A stretch of 64,000 nt of DNA from Taishania sp965247975 (lineage in GTDB: Bacteria; Bacteroidota; Bacteroidia; Flavobacteriales_D; Crocinitomicaceae), in assembly GCA_965247975.1 (NCBI GenBank), contig OZ252050.1:3224001-3288000 (forward strand), given 5' to 3'. The notes under the pieces are model-generated. The model searched no databases. It was not told where the DNA came from and saw nothing but the letters and a program-made list of their open reading frames with translations. Shown here piece by piece: positions 53,305 to 61,034 of the stretch. Both the position numbers and the translations under genes were made by a program. The number at the start of each line of letters is the position of its first letter. Position 1 is the stretch's first letter.

Positions 53305-53775
53305 CTAACCACTCGCATCAGCTCCAATAGCTCCTCCAACAATTTTCCCATCTGGAAAATCAATTTCCCATCGTCTGAAAAATACCGGCATATTCTCACT
53401 AAGTTCGCCTACACGCTCCACATACACTTTTCCATTAGTCAAGAAATTAAAAAAGTAATTACCAAGCTCAAATATCAATTTCCTGCCTTTCCGATAAGCG
53501 GAAGTGAATCCCTGAAAATCGAACCCTTTTTTGAAAAGCGCTTGGCGATGAATTTCTACTTTTTTACCATTTCGACCAACTACTCCTTCCAAAACGACTA
53601 GGTTTCGACGTAGTCGCTCTTTCAACTCATTTAGTCTGGATTTCACCAAAGCTCGCGCGATGCTATGATGTTTGTTTTTACAAGGAACTGAACAAAAAAC
53701 CTTGTCGGATCTGCCTACGACCTTCCCCAAACATGTGGGACAAGGAGCGTGTTTAAAATTTGATTTTTTACACAT
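53305..53775 (-). CDS. Small Cys-containing protein of unknown function
   Basis: 156 residues from ATG 53775 (MCKKSNFKHAPCPTC); an in-frame start at 53814 is less likely. The N-terminus has a zinc-ribbon-like set: C-P-T-C then F-C-S-V-P-C, followed by KNKH. A basic helix (KSRLNELKERLRRNL) and an aromatic GNYFFNFLTNGKVYVE segment follow. It could bind nucleic acid through the zinc motif, which is inference. Confidence 0.65.
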   Translation of the reverse strand: MCKKSNFKHAPCPTCLGKVVGRSDKVFCSVPCKNKHHSIARALVKSRLNELKERLRRNLVVLEGVVGRNGKKVEIHRQALFKKGFDFQGFTSAYRKGRKLIFELGNYFFNFLTNGKVYVERVGELSENMPVFFRRWEIDFPDGKIVGGAIGADASG

Positions 53776-53949
53776 AAAAAGTAAGTTTAATACTCTAATA
53801 TAGTGAAAAACCATGAAATAATGACGACAAAATAAAAAAGAGAAAAATTAATTCGGAGAAAACACAAAATAAAATTTTACCAACCAATTTTGCATAATTG
53901 AAGGCAGCAGACTTTGAATCTTTGTTTTCTAAATGTTTAATTTTGTGCC

Positions 53950-55119
53950 ATGAGAAAAAAAATCTTACTTCTAGGTTCTGGCGAATTAGGAAAGGAATTT
54001 GTCATTGCTTGCCAACGACTTGGACAATACATTATTGCGGTTGATAACTATGCCAACGCTCCGGCAATGCAAGTGGCTCATGAGTTTGAAGTGATCGACA
54101 TGCTGAATGGCGCTGAACTCGATCGCATCGTGGCGAAACACCACCCAGATATTATCGTTCCGGAAATTGAAGCGATTCGAACTGAACGCTTGTATGATTA
54201 CGAAACGCAAGGAATGCAAGTTGTTCCAAGTGCGAAAGCAGCCAATTTCACGATGAATCGAAAAGCAATTCGCGATTTGGCTGCGAAAGAAGTGGGTGTA
54301 AAAACAGCTACATATCGCTATGCGTCGAATTTGGAAGAATTAATTGCTGGCGTTGAAGTTTGCGGAATGCCTTGCGTGGTAAAACCGTTGATGTCAAGCT
54401 CTGGCAAAGGACAATCTGTGATTAAAACTAAAGAGGACATCGAAAAAGCATGGAATTATGCACTTGAAGGTTCGCGTGGTGATTTACTCGAAGTCATTGT
54501 AGAAGGATTTATCGATTTTGACTACGAAATTACCTTGCTTACTTTGACTCAAAAAAACGGTGAAACCTTGTTTTGTCCGCCAATTGGTCACAGACAAGAG
54601 CGTGGTGATTACCAAGAAAGTTGGCAACCGATGCCGATGGATCCGGCGCACTTGGCAGAAGCGCAAAAAATGGCATCAGACGTAACAAAAGCGCTTGGTG
54701 GACAAGGAATTTGGGGTGTTGAATTTTTCATCACGAAAGATGGAGCCGTATTTTCCGAACTTTCTCCTCGTCCGCATGACACAGGCATGGTGACACTTGC
54801 AGGCACGCAAAATTTCTCAGAATTTGAACTGCATGCCCGCGCAATTCTTGGAATTCCAGTAAATGAAATTATTCTCCACAAAAATGGCGCAAGTGCTGTG
54901 GTTCTGGCGACCGATACAAGCGAAAATCCTGTGATTTCTGGCATGGAAGAAGCCGCTCAAATTCCAAACTCCGATTTTCGCATATTTGGAAAACCAACGA
55001 CACGACCTTTCCGCAGAATGGCAGTAGGCTTGGCTTATGGAAATGAATCGGTGGAGGAATTGGTTGAGAAGGCGAAGGAGGTTGCTGGGAAATTAAAAAT
55101 TGAGGAATTAAGAAATTAA
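53950..55119 (+). CDS. purT: Formate-dependent phosphoribosylglycinamide formyltransferase
   Basis: 389 residues. An ATP-grasp enzyme that formylates GAR using formate and ATP in purine synthesis. Signatures: ILLLGSGELGKEF (N-terminal), PEIEAIRTERL, CVVKPLMSSSGKGQSV (P-loop-like) and FSELSPRPHDTGMVTL (metal-binding). Length is typical. Monocistronic. Confidence 0.96.
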   Translation: MRKKILLLGSGELGKEFVIACQRLGQYIIAVDNYANAPAMQVAHEFEVIDMLNGAELDRIVAKHHPDIIVPEIEAIRTERLYDYETQGMQVVPSAKAANFTMNRKAIRDLAAKEVGVKTATYRYASNLEELIAGVEVCGMPCVVKPLMSSSGKGQSVIKTKEDIEKAWNYALEGSRGDLLEVIVEGFIDFDYEITLLTLTQKNGETLFCPPIGHRQERGDYQESWQPMPMDPAHLAEAQKMASDVTKALGGQGIWGVEFFITKDGAVFSELSPRPHDTGMVTLAGTQNFSEFELHARAILGIPVNEIILHKNGASAVVLATDTSENPVISGMEEAAQIPNSDFRIFGKPTTRPFRRMAVGLAYGNESVEELVEKAKEVAGKLKIEELRN

Positions 55120-55309
55120 GAGATTAAATGTCTCGCAGCGACTACTAAATCTCGTACTCAAGCGTGAGATGATCTGCAGCTGTAAGTCAAAAATCTTAGT
55201 CGCTTTTCAAATTCCCATTTTTAATTGCTTAATTTCTTAATTTTCAATTGAATTTTATTTGAGTTGGCACGTTAATTGAAAAGCATCACAATCAAATAAA
55301 TAGAGCATA

Positions 55310-55669
55310 ATGAAAGGAATATACTTGTTGATCTTCGGTTTACTTTTCGTTGTTTTGGCGTTTGGATGGAAAGATGGTTTTACGCAAACGGGAGTTGCAT
55401 CGTATTATGCGGACTCATTTCAGGGGAAAAAGACCTATTCTGGCGAGAAATACGACAAAAAATTGTTAACGGCTGCGCATATCAGTTTACCCATAAATAC
55501 ACTCATTTTGGTAACCAATCTCAAAAATGATTCGACCGTAGTTGTAAAAATAAACGACCGTATAGGAACTAAAAAGCGCATTTTAGATTTATCGCGAGCG
55601 GCGGCGGAAAAACTCAATTTTATTCGTGATGGCGTGGTGAAAGTGAAGTTGGAAGTGGTTGAGAAGTGA
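55310..55669 (+). CDS. RlpA-like double-psi beta-barrel protein
   Basis: 119 residues with signal peptide (MKGIYLLIFGLLFVVLAFG). The core TGVASYYADSFQGKKTYSGEK ... NTLILVTNLKNDSTVVVKINDRI ... LDLSRAAAEKL is the RlpA barrel, including the catalytic Asp in NDR. RlpA proteins are septal lytic transglycosylases for denuded glycan strands. No SPOR domain is present, so it is a minimal version. Confidence 0.9.
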   Translation: MKGIYLLIFGLLFVVLAFGWKDGFTQTGVASYYADSFQGKKTYSGEKYDKKLLTAAHISLPINTLILVTNLKNDSTVVVKINDRIGTKKRILDLSRAAAEKLNFIRDGVVKVKLEVVEK

Positions 55670-56074
55670 TTTTTATTCTTTAATGCTATCTGAAACTTTT
55701 CCAAGGCCGATTATGGCATTGCATTAATTTGATTTTCACTTGAAAATTAAGAGCATTGCGGAGCTGCAACAGCTTGTCCCGACCTTGCGGGGAAGTTAAA
55801 CCTTGCGGTTTTTTAAGAAGTTTCGTGTACCGAATACACTTCTCTTAACGCCACAGGCGACCTTAATTATCCAAACCATGTCAAACACAAACTCTTATTT
55901 CCCTTACATCCTTAATGTTGAAAATATTATGCATTTGAATTTTAACATTAGGATTGAAGGTCATAAAGTGAATGATAGTTGTCCTTAATGTTTTAAATAA
56001 TGAGTTGATTATTCATGTTTGCATTTATCCAAACTTGAATCTTGCGGTAAGTTTAAGACCGTCAATAAATCTTT
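55670..56074. other. 400-bp gap, no gene seen
   Basis: Contains short GC-richer pieces (CTTGCGGGGAAG, ACCTTGCGGTTTTTT) that look like repeat debris, and two spurious 60-codon ORFs. No clear regulatory feature. Confidence 0.45.
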
Positions 56075-56563
56075 TTAATACGTCAACACAAACTCACCAT
56101 TCGTTACCAAATAATTCTCCAAGCCAGTGCTTGCTGAATAAGGTTCTGCATTGAAGTTAAAAAATCCTTTGATTGTACCGCCTGAAGATGTCAGTATATG
56201 CGAATAAATTTTAAGAATTCCCGTTTGATCTGGAGCTCCGTAAACGCTACTACCATCATGGTAAAACGCCGCACGAGTTCCTGATACTGGCGACTCAAAA
56301 TTAAATTGTCCTGCAGCAATGCCTTGCGGAATTCTTAAACGCAAGTATGAATTATTAGGACCAAAAGCCTTTATTTCAATGACGCCACCAGCTGCTGCTT
56401 TATCGATGTTCGTCTCAACAAATTCTGCCCCACCAACAATTGCATAAAAAGTTTTGGTTGGAATTTGTTCCGGTGTCGGAGTAGTATCTGTATTTGAATC
56501 GTCGTCTTTTTTACAAGCAACGAACATGGAAAGAGACAAAAAGATAAAGAGGAATTTATGCAT
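56075..56563 (-). CDS. DUF6252-like lipoprotein
   Basis: 162 residues. MHKFLFIFLSLSMFVAC followed by KKDDD is a lipoprotein signal with an acidic sorting region typical of Bacteroidota surface lipoproteins. The body (LRLRIPQGIAAGQFNFESP ... GGTIKGFFNFNAEPYSASTG ... NGEFVLTY) resembles DUF6252. Function unknown. Confidence 0.78.
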   Translation of the reverse strand: MHKFLFIFLSLSMFVACKKDDDSNTDTTPTPEQIPTKTFYAIVGGAEFVETNIDKAAAGGVIEIKAFGPNNSYLRLRIPQGIAAGQFNFESPVSGTRAAFYHDGSSVYGAPDQTGILKIYSHILTSSGGTIKGFFNFNAEPYSASTGLENYLVTNGEFVLTY

Positions 56564-56770
56564 ACCTATGTAATAACATTTAAAAAATCAAGCTTGGCCT
56601 GAATGTCAAATCATTGGAGATTATAAAAATAGAATTTTTTGAGCTAAAAAAAAAGTGAATTCATTTTTTTAAACTCATGACTTACATACTTTTATCTTAA
56701 CTGCACAAAATAAAAAGTTACTTTTTACGATTCTTGACATTCATAGTAAAACAAATTAAAGTTTAATAAT

Positions 56771-58366
56771 ATGAAAGCATTTACATTTTTCGCTGCACTA
56801 ACAATTTGTATTGGTGTTCAGGCAAAGCAAATTACACTATATGTAGGGAAGTACCTCGACAAGCCAGAAAATTCTATTCAATGTCCGACAGATTTTGCTG
56901 GACATGTCATTATTGACCAATCACAACTTCAATTTTTAAAGGGGAAGGCCGTTTCTCATGTCGATTTGGTTTACACAAAATTTAGACAATCGCCTGATTT
57001 CAATCAAAAGGCTTTAAATGAGCATCGAATTAGCCAACTAAAACGTCTTTTGCATCAATTGCAAAAAGACAAACCTTCTTGGAGTTTCATTGAACAAATT
57101 GATGCTACAACCATTGAAGATGCACAAAATTACTTTCATGGTTTTGTGATTCATTATTCCGAGCCACTTGATTATCAGCATTTGGATGAATTTTTTAAAC
57201 CATTTCAAAATCAATTCACACATTATGAAGTAAATAACAATGAAAAAAGCGATTTAAAATATAAAAGTGGTAGTGTGATTCACATTTTGCCGAATTCTGT
57301 GGTAGACAAGCTTGGAAAACCGGTAAAAGGAAATTATTCGTTGGAATATCGTGAGTTTAGAAATCCTGCCGAAATTGCCTTGTCTGGTATTCCGATGAAT
57401 TATACCGAAAAAAACACGGAATATAACTTCAACTCCGTTGGAATGTATGAAATTCGAGCGTACCAAAATGAAGAAGCATTGACCTTGAAAAAACCCATTT
57501 CCATTGATTTTAATTGCACCAAAGAAGAAGAAGGAGTTTCGTTTTATGCGCTCGACGAAAAAGGAAAATGGAATGAATTGAAGGATATAGCTTTTAAGAA
57601 TGAAGTAAAAGATGAAGACCTCAGCCCAAAACAAAAACCAGTTGAGCTAGCAATTGATGAAGAGTGGTCAGGCAAGACATCTTGTGGGCCAATTAGTCTA
57701 ACGTATCATAAAATCACTGAAGGAGAATACCTCAACTTATGGAATTTTGGGTTGTCTCCAAAAGCTTGGGAAGAGTTTGAAGAAAAAAAACGTACGAAAC
57801 CCACCTTTTATGACAAAATGGTAAAATCGGTGAATAAAAAGATGAACGTTATATATGTTTTTGATGGCCAAGATGATGATTTTATCAATTGCTTTTTCAA
57901 CATAGGAATGAATCAACAAAATTGGGTGGATGCTGGAAACGGAACTCTTCTTGGAGATGGTTTGACAGACGCTGGACATACTTATCCGACCATTGTTAAA
58001 GGACTCAACACTACATCCTTTGGAGTTTATAACTGTGATCAAATCTACAGAATTGGTAAACCCTTAGCTTTAAAGCCAAAATACATAGACAAAAAAACGA
58101 AAAAAGAAATAGTTGCAAAGCATGTAACTTGTGTGATGGATCTAACTTTTAATGGCTCATTTAGCTTTCATCCGAATAACATTATGTGCAATGCAAGCGG
58201 TAAAAATGCGATTTTGCTATTCACTGAAAATAAAGATATCTACTATTTGAGCGTGGATGAATTTTCAAATCTAAGCCCGACTGATGGCGAAACGACTTTT
58301 CCGATGACCAACGTAACTCAAACAATTAAAACATCAGACGATTTGAAAAAATTGCTCCAAATTTGA
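56771..58366 (+). CDS. Secreted protein of unknown function
   Basis: 531 residues. Signal peptide MKAFTFFAALTICIGVQA. The middle (NPAEIALSGIPMNYTEKNTE ... FNSVGMYEIRAYQNEEALTL) has a beta-rich, carboxypeptidase-regulatory or ZU5-like look, followed by a C-terminal region with FGVYNCDQIYRIGKP and Cys pairs. It resembles large Flavobacteriia exported proteins with no assigned role. No T9SS domain. Confidence 0.75.
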   Translation: MKAFTFFAALTICIGVQAKQITLYVGKYLDKPENSIQCPTDFAGHVIIDQSQLQFLKGKAVSHVDLVYTKFRQSPDFNQKALNEHRISQLKRLLHQLQKDKPSWSFIEQIDATTIEDAQNYFHGFVIHYSEPLDYQHLDEFFKPFQNQFTHYEVNNNEKSDLKYKSGSVIHILPNSVVDKLGKPVKGNYSLEYREFRNPAEIALSGIPMNYTEKNTEYNFNSVGMYEIRAYQNEEALTLKKPISIDFNCTKEEEGVSFYALDEKGKWNELKDIAFKNEVKDEDLSPKQKPVELAIDEEWSGKTSCGPISLTYHKITEGEYLNLWNFGLSPKAWEEFEEKKRTKPTFYDKMVKSVNKKMNVIYVFDGQDDDFINCFFNIGMNQQNWVDAGNGTLLGDGLTDAGHTYPTIVKGLNTTSFGVYNCDQIYRIGKPLALKPKYIDKKTKKEIVAKHVTCVMDLTFNGSFSFHPNNIMCNASGKNAILLFTENKDIYYLSVDEFSNLSPTDGETTFPMTNVTQTIKTSDDLKKLLQI

Positions 58367-58550
58367 TTACTCTAAACCAGAAAAGGATCTGCGTTCGCAA
58401 TTTTGTGGGCGCAGGTATTTTTGTTTAAAGAAAACTGAAATGACTGTTGGTTTTGGGTTTTGAGTTTTGGATGGTTCGTTGAGAATATTTTTCGCGGGAT
58501 TACCTTCGTTGAAATCGCTTCGCTAAGTTGCAATCCAGCGAAGCGGGATG

Positions 58551-59132
58551 CTATCGTTTCTTAACAACTACCTGCATGCTCTTAAAACGACTTAAATCAT
58601 TTAATTCTTTCTTAATTTTTTTTTCCCATAACAACTGTATTTCAAGGTTCACTCCATGATTTGTTTCTTTGTCGTACTTAATTTCCATGCTATCTAAAAA
58701 ACTTGTACTATATTTTTTGAAAATATCACTCAATTTTTTATAGGAAGTTTTAAGATCCATTAAATTGAATTCTGAATATTCTTTGCGAATTTTCCTCGCC
58801 GCTAATTCAGAAATATCAAAATGTAATTGTTCATGGGCAAGTAAACTCACTGATACTCTGTCTTTAGTCCATGATTCGTCGCATAGAAAATCACTTGTTA
58901 TATTATATTGCAAAGAGTCAATACAATATGTTATAGGTATTGCACGAATTGTGGTATAGGTAGTTGCCAAGTATTTACTCTTTGGTACTTCACCTATAAA
59001 GTCACTCCATTTTAATTTTCGTTCACTATTCCAAGAAATTAAGTTATTTTCTAATTGGTTTTGTTGTAACGTACTAGCGCTACTAAGAAATATTAGAATT
59101 AATATTTTGATATTTATACTATACACTTTCAT
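58551..59132 (-). CDS. DUF922-like putative metallopeptidase, secreted
   Basis: 193 residues with an N-terminal signal peptide (ILILIFLSSASTL). WSDFIGEVPKSKYLATTYT and the zinc-like motif LLAHEQLHFDISELAARKIR (H-E-x-x-H) match the DUF922 group. The catalytic claim rests on HEQLH alone. Function otherwise unknown. Confidence 0.7.
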   Translation of the reverse strand: MKVYSINIKILILIFLSSASTLQQNQLENNLISWNSERKLKWSDFIGEVPKSKYLATTYTTIRAIPITYCIDSLQYNITSDFLCDESWTKDRVSVSLLAHEQLHFDISELAARKIRKEYSEFNLMDLKTSYKKLSDIFKKYSTSFLDSMEIKYDKETNHGVNLEIQLLWEKKIKKELNDLSRFKSMQVVVKKR

Positions 59133-59388
59133 TCTATATACTAATTGTAATACCTGTACTTGTAACGAAAAACTATCTTAAAAGTACTCTGATTAATACT
59201 TTACAATTCTCAGGTTAATTCCGTCGTATTTTGAATTGTTCATAGCCAAAGAATGTTAACTTTTTCATTTATTGACATTCACTATAATACAAGTTAAAGT
59301 ATAAAATTTGTAAGACAATCAGTCATACAATATCATTGTAGCTTGCGACAGTTTCGATTATAAAAATAATATTTATCAGAACAACCAA

Positions 59389-59418
59389 AAAAGGGCCTTC
59401 ATTTCTGAAAGCCCTTTT
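59389..59418 (-). terminator. Intrinsic terminator of the OmpA-family gene
   Basis: AAAAGGGC and GCCCTTTT form an 8-bp stem around a 14-nt loop, symmetric and usable on both strands. The rest of 59133-59441 is AT-rich without an ORF. Confidence 0.8.
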
Positions 59419-59441
59419 AAAAATCTATTAATCAATGGAAA

Positions 59442-60896
59442 TTACTTCCCTCCTTTTACTTTGTAAGCTGAAGTTACAACAACAACACGACGGTTTAATG
59501 TTCTTCCTTCTGGAGTTGCATTGTCCGCGATTGGTTTTGTATGACCGTATCCTTCAGACGTTAAGTGGTCAGCTGCAACACCTTTGTCGATAAGGTATTT
59601 TTTCACTGCTGCTGCTCTGTCTTTAGATAATTTCAAGTTAGAAGCTGGTTTACCTTGGCTATCTGTGTGACCTTCGATAGAAGCTTGAACTTCTGGATTC
59701 GCTTTGAAAATTGCAGCTAATTTATCCAATGAAGGGTAAGATTCTGCTTTGATCACAGCACTTCCTGTGTTGAAGTAAATTGCTTCAGATGCTTTTTTGA
59801 TTTCGTCCATTTCTGCTTTAGATAATGCACAACCTTTCAACATTGGAAGACCAGCAACTTCTGGACAATCATCGTCTTTGTCAGCAACACTATCACCATC
59901 TTTATCTGGACATCCTTTAACAGTACCTTTTACCGTTGGACACTCATCTTTAGAATCAACAATTCCGTCACCGTCTGTATCTTTTTCAACAAGTGGACAT
60001 CCTTTTTTCTCAACAACACCAGCAACATCTGGACACTCATCATCTTTATCAGCGATTCCGTCTTTATCTCTATCTGGACATCCTTTAACAGTTCCAAATA
60101 CAGTAGCACAAGCATCATCTTTGTCTAAAATTCCATCACCATCTGAATCTTTTTCGATTGCTTTTGTCAAAGAACCACCGTTCAAATAGTAATAAGCACG
60201 TTTGTTATCGTTTTCTTTCAATGGAGTAACAACAGCTTTTTCAGAATAAGATCCTTCAAATGCTCCGATAGTAACATATTTTTCACCACCTGTAGCAACA
60301 AATTCACCTGTGATTGTTGCCCAACCTGTTTTGTCTTCGATGAAATCATTTGATACAACTTGTGGTTTGAATGTCAACGCTCTGTTGTTTGTGTTAGCCA
60401 ATTTATCTTTTGAGAAATAAGCTCCCAAACCTTTAACAGCACGACCTGATTTCTCAGCCAAACTAACTTTGATTGTGAAAACATATTTTTGACCAGCAAC
60501 CAACGCTTCTGTCAACTCAGCTTGCGGATATTCAGCATATTTTTGGTACGCTTTTTCTCCAGTCACTTCCATGTTTCGAACTGTGTTGATCAATGAAATA
60601 CGTTGATCGTCATAAAATGCTGTAAATCCAGCATAGTTTCCTGATCCCTCTTGTGAACCCATAAAGTTCATTGGAGCACCAACGTTCGTTTTACAAGAAC
60701 TGTTTGTAAACAAATCAACAGATCCACCGTTAGCATCAGACCATCCATCAGCCTTGTGGATTTGAGAACGGTAAGTTACTTTATCTGAACTAGCTAATTC
60801 AGCGTTTTTGATAAGATTCTGAGCAAACATGGAAGTAGACATTCCACATACTGCAATTAGTAAAATTTTCTTCATTGAAGTTGGATTGAGTTTCAT
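59442..60896 (-). CDS. OmpA-family outer membrane protein with thrombospondin type 3 repeats
   Basis: 484 residues. Signal peptide near the N-terminus (ILLIAVCGMSTSMFAQ), with a possible start at the second Met. Residues ~30-240 form a beta-sandwich-like domain. Residues ~250-355 carry calcium-binding TSP3 repeats (DSDGDGILDKDDACATV, DKDGIADKDDECPDV and so on). The C-terminal OmpA domain (IEGHTDSQGKPASNLKLSKD ... GYGHTKPIADNATPEGR) anchors the protein to peptidoglycan. Structural link between outer membrane and cell wall. Confidence 0.94.
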   Translation of the reverse strand: MKLNPTSMKKILLIAVCGMSTSMFAQNLIKNAELASSDKVTYRSQIHKADGWSDANGGSVDLFTNSSCKTNVGAPMNFMGSQEGSGNYAGFTAFYDDQRISLINTVRNMEVTGEKAYQKYAEYPQAELTEALVAGQKYVFTIKVSLAEKSGRAVKGLGAYFSKDKLANTNNRALTFKPQVVSNDFIEDKTGWATITGEFVATGGEKYVTIGAFEGSYSEKAVVTPLKENDNKRAYYYLNGGSLTKAIEKDSDGDGILDKDDACATVFGTVKGCPDRDKDGIADKDDECPDVAGVVEKKGCPLVEKDTDGDGIVDSKDECPTVKGTVKGCPDKDGDSVADKDDDCPEVAGLPMLKGCALSKAEMDEIKKASEAIYFNTGSAVIKAESYPSLDKLAAIFKANPEVQASIEGHTDSQGKPASNLKLSKDRAAAVKKYLIDKGVAADHLTSEGYGHTKPIADNATPEGRTLNRRVVVVTSAYKVKGGK

Positions 60897-61034
60897 CTAA
60901 ATTAATTTTTCGACAAATGTAAGAAATTTTAACATATCGTAATTATGATTAAAGTCAGTTTTCTATAGACTTATCAATAAAAACATGTTCATTCGCTCCT
61001 CAACCTCTTGCAAAAACGGTTAAATACTACAGAA